From contig ONIY01000013.1 of the NCBI GenBank assembly GCA_900318065.1, forward strand, positions 1 to 64,000: a stretch of 64,000 nt of DNA, in the 5' to 3' direction. How positions within the stretch are numbered: the stretch's first letter is position 1; each line of letters begins with the position of its first letter. The notes under the pieces are model-generated. The model did not search any database, was not told where the DNA came from, and was given only the letters and a program-made list of their open reading frames with translations. This document shows, in pieces, positions 7,828 through 15,819 of this stretch. The position numbers and the translations under genes were made by a program. The stretch comes from an uncultured Prevotellaceae bacterium (GTDB lineage: Bacteria > Bacteroidota > Bacteroidia > Bacteroidales > Muribaculaceae).

Positions 7828-8040
7828 AGCCAGCTGCTTGCAATACTAGACTCGCCCTCGCCACGAGCGAAACGCCGGCAGCCCTGCGGCTGCCACAAGA
7901 AGCGCCACAACGCTCGCCACGAGCAAAACTGCGACTGCCACAAGAAGCGCCACAACGCTCGCCACGAGCGAAACGCCGCCAGCCGTGCGGCTGCCATTTT
8001 TCTCATTGCAGTCATGTATTGCAAACCGCTGGTTTGCACC
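7816..8040. repeat. right REP-like palindromic module of the RAYT locus
   Basis: This copy repeats the order of the left module: GCAAGCcagctGCTTGC hairpin, ctcgccctcgccac, then two copies of a block with gcggctgccacaagaagcgccacaacgctcgccac, and the terminal arms GCAAACC and GGTTTGC around a 3-base loop (about 8020-8036). The orientation is direct, not inverted, relative to the left module. It ends 82 bp before the uvrB start codon, just upstream of the uvrB promoter. Confidence 0.85.
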
Positions 8041-8067
8041 CAATAGAGAAGTTGCTCAAGAAAAAAA

Positions 8068-8098
8068 TTGCTCGTCTCCCCTTTTTTCTCTATCTTTG
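8068..8098 (+). promoter_or_regulatory. uvrB promoter
   Basis: TTGC at 8068-8071, a 19-bp spacer and TATCTTTG at 8091-8098 match the Bacteroidetes primary sigma-factor promoter. The leader to the uvrB ATG is about 20 bp. Confidence 0.8.
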
Positions 8099-8122
8099 TA
8101 GCTGGTTTTAGATTTTAGGTAG

Positions 8123-10201
8123 ATGGATTTCAAGTTACATTCTCAATATGAGCCTACTGGCGACCAGCCGCAGGCTATCAAGGAACTCGTGGATGGGGTG
8201 AACAGCGGGCTCCCGTGCCAAACGCTGCTTGGCGTGACGGGCTCGGGAAAGACGTTCACAATGGCAAATGTGATAGCGCAGACTAACCGCCCTACCCTAG
8301 TCTTGTCGCATAACAAGACCCTCGCCGCGCAGCTCTATGCCGAGTTTAAGTCGTTTTTCCCCGAGAACTCGGTGCAATACTTTGTGTCCTACTATGACTA
8401 CTACCAGCCCGAGGCCTACCTGCCCTCGAGCGACAAATACATTGAGAAAGACCTTGCCATCAACAAGGAAATCGACCGCCTGCGCCTTGCCACCGTCACT
8501 GCGCTGCTCTCGGGACGAAGAGACGTGATAGTGGTGTCGAGTGTGTCGTGCCTTTATGGCATGGGCAACCCCGAGAACATCGAGGCTAATATCGTGCGCC
8601 TTAAAGTGGGCGACAGCATAGGCCGCGACGAGTTCCTGCGTCGCCTCGTCGACGCCCTGTACAGCCGCAACGAGTATGAGCTGTCGATGGGCACCTTCAG
8701 GGTGAAAGGCGACACCGTAGACGTGATGATTGCCGACACTGACGCCGTGCTGCGCGTCATCTTCTGGGGCGATGAGATAGAAAGCATGGAGCTTCTCGAC
8801 CCATTGACGATGCTGCCTCGCGAGAGCGTGGAGGGCTTCAACATCTACCCCGCCAATATCTTCGTCACCAGCAAGGAGAGCATGGCGAGCGCCATGGGAA
8901 AGATTGACGTGGACCTGGGCACTCAGGTCGACATGTTCTACCGCGAAGACCGCCCCGTTGAGGCCAAGCGCTTGTATGAGCGTGTGACCTACGACCTGGA
9001 GATGATTCGCGAGGTGGGCTACTGCTCGGGCATCGAGAACTATTCGCGCTACTTCGACGGCCGTGAGCCCGGAGCGCGTCCCTACTGCCTGCTCGACTAC
9101 TTGCCCAAAGACTTCTTGACCATCATCGACGAGAGCCATGCCACCGTGCCACAGGTGCGTGCCATGTATGGCGGTGACCGTTCACGCAAAGACACTCTCG
9201 TGAACTATGGCTTCCGCCTCGATGCTGCCCGTGACAACAGGCCGTTGACATTCACCGAGTTTGAGGCACTGACCAACCAGACCATCTACGTGAGCGCCAC
9301 CCCGGCCGACTATGAGCTCGAGCGCTGCGAAGGCGTTGTCACCGAGCAGATTATACGCCCCACCGGCTTGCTTGACCCCAAGATTACCGTTCGCCCCTCG
9401 CTGGGCCAGGTTGATGACCTCATCCACGAGATAGAGCTGCGCGTAGAGAATCGCGAGCGCGTGCTCGTGACCACCCTCACCAAGCGCATGGCCGAGGAAC
9501 TGAACAACTACCTGGCGAAAATCAATATCAAGTGCGCCTACATGCACAGCGACGTGGAGACCATGGACCGCATCCAGATTATTGACGACCTGCGCCTGGG
9601 CGTGATTGACGTGCTCGTGGGCGTGAACCTGTTGCGTGAGGGCCTTGACCTGCCCGAGGTGTCGCTCGTTGCCATCCTCGATGCCGACAAAGAAGGCTTC
9701 CTGCGCTCGCATCGCGCCCTGACCCAGACGGCAGGTCGCGCGGCACGAAACCTTAACGGAGAGGTGATTATGTATGCCGACAAAATCACCGATTCGATGC
9801 AGCGCACCATCGACGAGACCGAGCGCCGCCGCACCATGCAGCTCAAGTATAACGAGGAGCACGGCATCACACCACAGGCTATTGTCAAGGCAAGAAATGC
9901 CATCATTGGAGTAGACACCAACATGGATGCGAACGAAGAGACGCGCAAACATGCGCGCCGCTATGAGAGCAACGTGGTCGACACCTCGTCGCTCAAGAAG
10001 CAAGTGGAGGCAGAGTTTGACCACACCGCCGGCATTGCTGCCGACCCAGTCATCGCCTACATGAAGCCTCAAGACCTGGAGAAGACCATTGAGTATCTCA
10101 AGAGCCAGATGGTTGCCGCCGCCAAGAACATGGAATTCATTGCTGCGGCACAATACCGCGATGAAATTCTGAAACTACAAGAAAAACTTGATAAGGGTTA
10201 A
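8123..10201 (+). CDS. uvrB: excinuclease ABC subunit B
   Basis: UvrB is the damage-verifying helicase-like subunit of nucleotide excision repair. It takes over from UvrA at lesions and then recruits UvrC. At 692 residues it is full length. The Walker A motif GVTGSGKT is at 37-44, the beta-hairpin region SYYDYYQPEAYLPSSD is near residue 92, the Walker B DESH box follows LTIIDESHATVPQ, and helicase motifs RAARNLNGEVIMYAD are present. The UVR domain that contacts UvrC closes the protein (AAQYRDEILKLQEKL). It is monocistronic with a clear promoter and no terminator hairpin before the repeat tract downstream. Confidence 0.98.
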   Translation: MDFKLHSQYEPTGDQPQAIKELVDGVNSGLPCQTLLGVTGSGKTFTMANVIAQTNRPTLVLSHNKTLAAQLYAEFKSFFPENSVQYFVSYYDYYQPEAYLPSSDKYIEKDLAINKEIDRLRLATVTALLSGRRDVIVVSSVSCLYGMGNPENIEANIVRLKVGDSIGRDEFLRRLVDALYSRNEYELSMGTFRVKGDTVDVMIADTDAVLRVIFWGDEIESMELLDPLTMLPRESVEGFNIYPANIFVTSKESMASAMGKIDVDLGTQVDMFYREDRPVEAKRLYERVTYDLEMIREVGYCSGIENYSRYFDGREPGARPYCLLDYLPKDFLTIIDESHATVPQVRAMYGGDRSRKDTLVNYGFRLDAARDNRPLTFTEFEALTNQTIYVSATPADYELERCEGVVTEQIIRPTGLLDPKITVRPSLGQVDDLIHEIELRVENRERVLVTTLTKRMAEELNNYLAKINIKCAYMHSDVETMDRIQIIDDLRLGVIDVLVGVNLLREGLDLPEVSLVAILDADKEGFLRSHRALTQTAGRAARNLNGEVIMYADKITDSMQRTIDETERRRTMQLKYNEEHGITPQAIVKARNAIIGVDTNMDANEETRKHARRYESNVVDTSSLKKQVEAEFDHTAGIAADPVIAYMKPQDLEKTIEYLKSQMVAAAKNMEFIAAAQYRDEILKLQEKLDKG

Positions 10202-10218
10202 GTGGCGCCTGGCGGCGC

Positions 10219-10295
10219 GTGGAAGGTGGAACGAAAAACGTGGAAGGTGGAACGAAAAACGTGGAAGGCGGAACGAAAAACGTGGAACGTGGAAA
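10219..10295. repeat. 21-bp tandem spacer repeat (gtggaaggtggaacgaaaaac)
   Basis: Three full 21-bp copies and a shortened fourth fill the uvrB-ygiQ gap. The unit shares the gtggaaggtggaacg core with the tract inside aroC (1760-1790) and with short copies near 37838 and 52868. It is followed at about 10330-10355 by a minus-oriented copy of the tttatggtttatagtttatgg family. Confidence 0.9.
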
Positions 10296-10370
10296 TGCCC
10301 TGTGCCTCTAATCTCACCACTGTCTTCCATAAACAAGAAACCATAAACTATAAACAAAAAAATAAACAAT

Positions 10371-12197
10371 ATGCGCATCGAGGGACAATGGCTTCCAACC
10401 ACCAAGAAGGAGATTGAGCACCTGGGGTGGGATCACATCGACGTGATACTCTTCACGGGCGATGCCTATATCGACCACCCGTCGATGGGTACGGCTGTGA
10501 TAGGACGCACCCTCGAGGCACATGGTTACAACGTGGCGGTGGTGCCACAGCCCAACTGGCGCGACGACCTGCGCGACTTCAAGAAACTGGGCAAGCCCAG
10601 GTTGTTCTTCGGCGTCTCGGCAGGAGCCATGGACTCAATGGTGAACCACTACACCGCCAACCGCCGCCGTCGCAGCGACGACGCCTACACCCCCGACGGC
10701 CGCGCCGGAGCCCGCCCCGACTACCCCACTATAGTTTATAGCGAAATACTCAAAAAACTCTTCCCCGATGTGCCCGTAATAGCCGGCGGCATCGAGGCAT
10801 CGCTGCGACGACTGTCGCACTACGACTACTGGCAAGACCGCCTGATGCCGTCGATAATTGACAGCGCACCTGTCGACATGGTGTGCTACGGCATGGGCGA
10901 GCTGGCAACCGTTGCCATTGCCGATGCCCTAAGCGCTGGAGCAAGAATCGAGGATTTGACCTATATACCGCAGACCGTGGTGCGCCGTCCCTTGAGCGAG
11001 ATTCCCGCCGAGAATGACGACGAAAACATTGTCTTGCACCCCTTTGAGCAATGCAAGCAGAGCAAGCGTTGCCAGGCCCAGAATTTCAAGAACATAGAGA
11101 TAGAGAGCAACCGCTGGCATGGTCACACCCTGTGGCAAGCCACTGGCGATGTGGCAATTAAGGTCAACCCCATGAATCCTCCCATGACCACCGAGCAAGT
11201 TGACGCATCGTTTGACCTGCCATACACCCGCCTGCCCCATCCCCGCTACCGCGGCAAGCGCATCCCTGCCTATGAGATGATCAGGCACTCGGTGTGCATG
11301 CACCGTGGGTGCTTTGGCGGCTGCGCATTCTGCACCATCAGCGCCCACCAGGGCAAGTTCATTGCCTCACGCAGCAAGGAGTCGATAATGCGTGAGGTGA
11401 AGCAAGTGACCCAAATGGAGGATTTCAAGGGCTACATCAGCGACCTGGGTGGCCCCAGCGCCAACATGTACGCCATGCACGGCCACGACCTGGAGCGTTG
11501 CAAGCGCTGCACCCGTCCCTCGTGCCTTCACCCCAAGCCGTGCCCCAACCTCAACAACGACCATCGTCCGCTGCTCGACATCTACCACAGCGTGGATGCG
11601 TTGCCACAGGTGAAGAAGTCGTTCATTGGCAGCGGAGTGCGCTACGACCTGTCGATGCACCGCTGTGGTGACCCCGAGATAGACAAAGCCAATGCCCAGT
11701 ACAACGAGGAACTGATACGTTTCCACGTCTCGGGCCGTCTGAAAGTTGCCCCCGAGCACACCAGCGACGAGGTGCTGGGAGTGATGCGCAAGCCGTCGTT
11801 CCAGCAGTTTGTGCAGTTCAAGCGCATCTTCGACCGCGTGAATGCCAAGTATCACCTCAACCAGCAACTCATTCCCTATTTCATCTCGTCGCATCCTGCG
11901 TGCCACGAGGTGGACATGGCCGAACTCGCTGCGCTCACCAAGGAGCTCAACTTCCACCTCGAGCAGGTGCAGGATTTCACCCCCACTCCCATGACCGTTG
12001 CCACCGAGGCATTCTACACCGGCCTTCACCCATACACATTACAGCCCATCTACACTGCTCACAGCAAGGAAGAGAAACTTGCCCAGCGCAAGTATTTCTT
12101 CTGGTATGACAAGAAATACAAGAACGATATCATCAAGTCGCTCAAGAAGTTACACAGGCGCGACTTGATCAACAAACTCTATCCTCCCAAAATATGA
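10371..12197 (+). CDS. YgiQ family radical SAM protein
   Basis: A 608-residue radical SAM protein of the UPF0313/YgiQ family. The N-terminus (LPTTKKEIEHLGWDHIDVI) and the B12-binding-like first domain with GIEASLRRLSHYDYW are typical. The 4Fe-4S motif is CFGGCAFC, within HRGCFGGCAFCTISAHQG near residue 315. A cysteine-rich stretch (CKRCTRPSCLHPKPC) follows, and the C-terminal part carries VAPEHTSDEVLGVMRKP and the conserved FFWYDKK region. The reaction is not established. The stop codon overlaps the start of the next gene by 4 bp, so the two are co-transcribed. Confidence 0.93.
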   Translation: MRIEGQWLPTTKKEIEHLGWDHIDVILFTGDAYIDHPSMGTAVIGRTLEAHGYNVAVVPQPNWRDDLRDFKKLGKPRLFFGVSAGAMDSMVNHYTANRRRRSDDAYTPDGRAGARPDYPTIVYSEILKKLFPDVPVIAGGIEASLRRLSHYDYWQDRLMPSIIDSAPVDMVCYGMGELATVAIADALSAGARIEDLTYIPQTVVRRPLSEIPAENDDENIVLHPFEQCKQSKRCQAQNFKNIEIESNRWHGHTLWQATGDVAIKVNPMNPPMTTEQVDASFDLPYTRLPHPRYRGKRIPAYEMIRHSVCMHRGCFGGCAFCTISAHQGKFIASRSKESIMREVKQVTQMEDFKGYISDLGGPSANMYAMHGHDLERCKRCTRPSCLHPKPCPNLNNDHRPLLDIYHSVDALPQVKKSFIGSGVRYDLSMHRCGDPEIDKANAQYNEELIRFHVSGRLKVAPEHTSDEVLGVMRKPSFQQFVQFKRIFDRVNAKYHLNQQLIPYFISSHPACHEVDMAELAALTKELNFHLEQVQDFTPTPMTVATEAFYTGLHPYTLQPIYTAHSKEEKLAQRKYFFWYDKKYKNDIIKSLKKLHRRDLINKLYPPKI

Positions 12198-12991
12198 CAC
12201 TTGACCAGCTTAAATTCAACTGCGACACACCAGGCATCACAGTGCTGCAAACTCAACGAGGCGAGATTGAAACCAGCAATCCCTACTCACAGTGGAACCT
12301 GTGTGACTACACTGGCGACGACGCCTTGCGCGTGCTCGACTCGCGCATGCAGTTTTGCCAGCAGTTAGGCATCGACCTCGACCACCTGGTGATGCCACGA
12401 CAGACACACAGCACCAATATCAAAGTGCTTGACAACGCATTTCTGGAGGAGTCGATTGAGGATCAAGACAGTGAACTCGAGGGCGTTGACGCGCTGGTAA
12501 CCACACTACCTGGAGTGTGCATTGGCGTCAACACTGCCGATTGCGTGCCCATCGCCCTTGCCGACCCTGCAAGCGGTGTCATCGCCATAGCCCATGCGGG
12601 ATGGAGAGGAACCGTTGCAAGAATTGCCGAGAAAACGGTAAAAGCGATGGTAAAAGCTGGAGCAAAAGCCAGCAACATCGTTGCCACAATGGGAGCAAGC
12701 ATCTGCCAGGACTGCTTTGAGGTGGGCGACGAGGTGGTGAGAGAGTTTGAGAAAGCGGGATTTGACATTCCACTCATCATGAAGCGCAATGCCACCAGCG
12801 GCAAGGCCCATATTAACCTTCAGGAAGCCAACCGCCAGGTGCTCATCGCAGCGGGCCTGACCCCAGAGAGCATCACACTTTCCGAGCATTGCAGCCGCTG
12901 TGAGCACACCCGCTACTTCTCGGCACGCCGTCTGGGCATCAACAGTGGCCGCACCTTCATGGGAATCATCAAGACGAGCGAGAACAGCTAA
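12194..12991 (+). CDS. pgeF: YfiH/LACC1-family purine nucleoside phosphorylase (multicopper polyphenol oxidase fold)
   Basis: A 265-residue protein of the DUF152 (YfiH, LACC1/FAMIN) family. Members cleave purine nucleosides phosphorolytically and one was described as a peptidoglycan editing factor. The zinc and active-site motifs are all present: the His of RQTHS near residue 74, the Cys of NTADCVP near 117 and the His of HAGWRG near 136. The late SRCEHTRYFSARR motif is also typical. It overlaps ygiQ by 4 bp. The next gene has its own promoter, so this is the end of a two-gene operon. Confidence 0.9.
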   Translation: MTLDQLKFNCDTPGITVLQTQRGEIETSNPYSQWNLCDYTGDDALRVLDSRMQFCQQLGIDLDHLVMPRQTHSTNIKVLDNAFLEESIEDQDSELEGVDALVTTLPGVCIGVNTADCVPIALADPASGVIAIAHAGWRGTVARIAEKTVKAMVKAGAKASNIVATMGASICQDCFEVGDEVVREFEKAGFDIPLIMKRNATSGKAHINLQEANRQVLIAAGLTPESITLSEHCSRCEHTRYFSARRLGINSGRTFMGIIKTSENS

Positions 12992-13045
12992 TCGTTCAAT
13001 ACTTGACAACGAATTGTACTAATCTTGCAAAACTTGATTCTTTGT

Positions 13046-13076
13046 TTTGCCGTTTGGAGAGAATTTAGTAATTTTG
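13046..13076 (+). promoter_or_regulatory. promoter of the fucose-isomerase-like gene
   Basis: TTTG (13046-13049), 19 bp, TAATTTTG (13069-13076): a full-consensus Bacteroidetes promoter, with about 25 bp from the -7 box to the ATG. Confidence 0.82.
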
Positions 13077-13101
13077 GAGTTCGAATAAAAATAATGGTAT
13101 T

Positions 13102-14298
13102 ATGACAACAGCAATATACACACTCACATCGCAGCTGCATGACGCGGCTGCCGTTGATGCCGCAACCCAGGAGTTCCTGGGCGGGCTGGGCATCGAGTAT
13201 GAACTGATGGGTAGCAACTTCAAGACCTATGGCGGTCATGACCTGGAACTCATCTACGTGCGCACTGGCGGCACCGAGGGCATCTTCAAGAACGAGTTGC
13301 CGCGCATGCTTCGCCAGTCGAAGCAGCCATTCTACCTGCTCACCTCGGGCAAGAGCAACTCACTTGCCGCCTCGATGGAGATACTCTCCTACCTGCGCCA
13401 GAAGGGACTCAAGGGTGAGATTCTTCACGGGTCGAACGAGTACATAAAGAGTCGCATCACCACACTGCAACAGGTGGGCAGAGTGATGCGCGACCTGAAC
13501 GGCTGCCGTCTGGGAGTGATAGGCGAGCCCAGCGACTGGCTAATTGCCAGCGCGGCAAAGTATCGCACCATCGAGGATAAGCTTGGCATTGAGATAGTCC
13601 ACATCGACATGGACGAACTGCTCATGCTCATCGAGCGCGTGCCTGCCGACATTGAGAGCGACCTGCTCGAGAAGGCGCCCAGCGACAGCATCCGCAAGTC
13701 GCTCGCTGGTGCCGAGCGCATCTATGAAGCGCTGCGCCTCATCGTTGAGGGCTATGACCTGCAAGGCTTCACCATTCGCTGCTTCGACCTCTTGACCGCA
13801 GTGCAGAACACTGGTTGTGTGGCACTTGCCAAGTTCAACTCTCAAGGCATCGTGGCTGGCTGCGAGGGCGACATCCCCGCCATGCTGTCGATGAAGATAG
13901 CACAAGCCGTGACCGGCAAGAGCGGTTTCCAGGCCAATCCGGCACGCATCAACCCTGAGACAGGCGAACTGCTCTTTGCGCACTGCACCATACCACTCGA
14001 CATGGTCGACAGCTTTGAGCTCGACACCCATTTTGAGTCGGGAATAGGCGTGGGAATACGCGGTTTCATGAAGCCTGGCCCAGTTACCATCTTCAAGGCA
14101 AGCGGAGACCTGAGCCGTCATTTTGCCGAAGAAGGCGTCCTGATTGAGAACCAGGGCAAGCCCGACTTGTGCCGCACCCAGCAGGTCATCAAGCTCGCCG
14201 ACAAAGAGGCAGCACGCTACTTCTTGACCAACCCCATAGGCAACCATCACATCATCATGCAAGGCCACCACAAAGCTGTGCTTGATGAAATACTGTGA
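13102..14298 (+). CDS. fucose/arabinose-isomerase-fold protein
   Basis: A 398-residue cytosolic protein that resembles the L-fucose/L-arabinose isomerase superfamily in overall layout: an N-terminal Rossmann-like part (LELIYVRTGGTEGIF, PFYLLTSGKSNSLAASMEIL), a central segment LGVIGEPSDWLIAS, and a C-terminal barrel with GCEGDIPAMLSMKIAQAVTG, FAHCTIPLDMV and NHHIIMQG. These C-terminal blocks resemble the metal and substrate sites of the family, but the sugar cannot be read from the sequence. It stands alone with a strong promoter and no sugar-catabolic neighbours, so its role may not be classical sugar isomerisation. Confidence 0.6.
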   Translation: MTTAIYTLTSQLHDAAAVDAATQEFLGGLGIEYELMGSNFKTYGGHDLELIYVRTGGTEGIFKNELPRMLRQSKQPFYLLTSGKSNSLAASMEILSYLRQKGLKGEILHGSNEYIKSRITTLQQVGRVMRDLNGCRLGVIGEPSDWLIASAAKYRTIEDKLGIEIVHIDMDELLMLIERVPADIESDLLEKAPSDSIRKSLAGAERIYEALRLIVEGYDLQGFTIRCFDLLTAVQNTGCVALAKFNSQGIVAGCEGDIPAMLSMKIAQAVTGKSGFQANPARINPETGELLFAHCTIPLDMVDSFELDTHFESGIGVGIRGFMKPGPVTIFKASGDLSRHFAEEGVLIENQGKPDLCRTQQVIKLADKEAARYFLTNPIGNHHIIMQGHHKAVLDEIL

Positions 14299-14352
14299 TA
14301 AGGGTTAAGGGTTAAGTGTTAAGTGTTAAGTGTTAAGTGTTAAGTGTTAAGT
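14299..14352. repeat. gttaagtgttaagg spacer repeat
   Basis: A run of about seven degenerate 7-bp units (gttaagg, gttaagt) follows the stop codon. The same family recurs at 37753-37812 after another gene. No gene is seen in the remaining bases up to 14410. Confidence 0.85.
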
Positions 14353-14409
14353 TCTAGAATCCCAAGAAAGTCTAGAACCTATATAAAACAACTAAGAACT
14401 AAAATAACA

Positions 14410-15693
14410 ATGAAACAAACACCAGTATTGCTGCTCACGGGTTATCTGGGCAGCGGAAAGACAACGCTTGTAAACCATATTCTCACTAATGAGCAGAACA
14501 TAAAATTTGCCGTCATTGTCAATGACTTGGGAGAGGTGAACATCGATGCGAGCCTCATCCAGAAGGGCGGAATCGTGGGGCAAAAAGACGAGAGCCTGGT
14601 GGCACTGCAAAACGGATGCATCTGCTGCACTCTTAAGATGGACCATATCGAGCAGTTGAACGACATCATGAAGCTCGACCGCTTTGACTACATCGTCATC
14701 GAGGCGAGCGGAATATGCGAGCCCGAGCCCATCGCGCAGACCATCTGCTCCATTCCCAACATGGGCGAGCAGTACATCGAGCATGGCATTCCACGCCTCG
14801 ACTGCATTGTCACAGTGGTCGACGCACTGAGGATGCAGAGCGAGTTTGCCTGTGGCGAAGACCTCAAGCGCCGCAACATTGAGGAAGAAGACATCGAGAA
14901 CCTCCTCATCCAGCAGATTGAGTTCTGCAACATCGTGTTGCTCAACAAGGCTTCGGAGGTGAGCGACGACGAGCGCGAACGCATCCGCCACATCATCCAC
15001 GCCCTACAGCCCTCGGCTCCCATCATCGAGACCGACTACACAATGGTCAACCTCAACGACATCATCAACACCGGCATGTTTGACTACGAGCAAGTTGCTG
15101 GCTCGGCAGGATGGATTCGCGAGATAGAGCGCCCCGCCACCGACGAGGAAGAGGCCGAGGCCCTTGACCACCACCATCACCATCATGACGAGGAAGATGA
15201 GCACCATGAGCATCACCACGATGATGATGAGCACGAGCATCACCACGATGATGAGGAAGAACACCATCATGAAGGTGGACATCACCACCACCATCATCAT
15301 CACCACGGCGAGGGCGAGGCCGAAGAGTATGGCATCCAAACCTTTGTCTACTATCGCCGTCCTGCCATCGACATCCACAAGTTTGACCGCTTTGTCGCCA
15401 CCAAGTGGCCCAAGAACGTGATACGCGCCAAGGGGTTGATCTACTTCAGCCACAACCGTGACATGTCGTTCCTCTTTGAGCAGGCTGGTGTGCAAAAGAA
15501 ACTGGTGGAGAGCGGCTTCTGGTTTGCCACCGCTCCCGAGGAAGAGCTGCGCCGCATGGCACAATACAACCCCGACATCCTCAAGGACTGGGACGAGACC
15601 TACGGCGACCGCATGGTGAAGATAGTCTTCATTGGCCAGAACCTCGACCGCGAGCAACTCACCCGCGACCTCGACGAGTGCCTCGAGAGTTAA
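14410..15693 (+). CDS. CobW/ZNG1-type GTP-binding metallochaperone with His-rich insert
   Basis: A 427-residue COG0523 GTPase, the family of zinc and cobalt chaperones such as CobW, YeiR and ZNG1. I chose the start MKQTPVLLLTGYLG because the Walker A motif GYLGSGKT (11-18) then sits at the usual N-terminal position. The metal motif CICC is at 70-73. VDALR and LLNKASEV (the NKxD-like guanine site) follow. Between roughly residues 252 and 301 is a low-complexity run of His, Asp and Glu, which would bind Zn, Ni or Co. The CobW C-terminal domain (GLIYFSHNRDMSFLFEQAG) follows it. It is monocistronic with a strong terminator. No zinc-regulated operator was recognised upstream. Confidence 0.92.
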   Translation: MKQTPVLLLTGYLGSGKTTLVNHILTNEQNIKFAVIVNDLGEVNIDASLIQKGGIVGQKDESLVALQNGCICCTLKMDHIEQLNDIMKLDRFDYIVIEASGICEPEPIAQTICSIPNMGEQYIEHGIPRLDCIVTVVDALRMQSEFACGEDLKRRNIEEEDIENLLIQQIEFCNIVLLNKASEVSDDERERIRHIIHALQPSAPIIETDYTMVNLNDIINTGMFDYEQVAGSAGWIREIERPATDEEEAEALDHHHHHHDEEDEHHEHHHDDDEHEHHHDDEEEHHHEGGHHHHHHHHHGEGEAEEYGIQTFVYYRRPAIDIHKFDRFVATKWPKNVIRAKGLIYFSHNRDMSFLFEQAGVQKKLVESGFWFATAPEEELRRMAQYNPDILKDWDETYGDRMVKIVFIGQNLDREQLTRDLDECLES

Positions 15694-15736
15694 GTGTTCA
15701 TTAAAGTCCGCGGGGACTGACGCAGGGATTACACAT

Positions 15737-15770
15737 TAGGGCGCGACTACATGGAAGTAGTCGCGCCCTA
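15737..15770. terminator. bidirectional rho-independent terminator
   Basis: A perfect 14-bp GC-rich stem (tagggcgcgactac pairing with gtagtcgcgcccta, 6-base loop) is followed by gttttgtttt. It lies between convergent genes, the CobW-family gene on plus and the secreted-protein gene on minus. Confidence 0.92.
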
Positions 15771-15819
15771 GTTTTGTTTTCAGCCCTTGGTCACTTGCAT
15801 GACCAGTTATAGGCAAGTA

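Noticed and set aside
7692..8039. Minus-strand frame with a repeating WLVV pattern
   Set aside because: It reads only the 12-bp tandem repeat and the REP-like module, so the protein repeats are by-products.
15004..15657. Minus-strand frame with long Met/Val runs
   Set aside because: It is the antisense of the His-rich region of the CobW gene.
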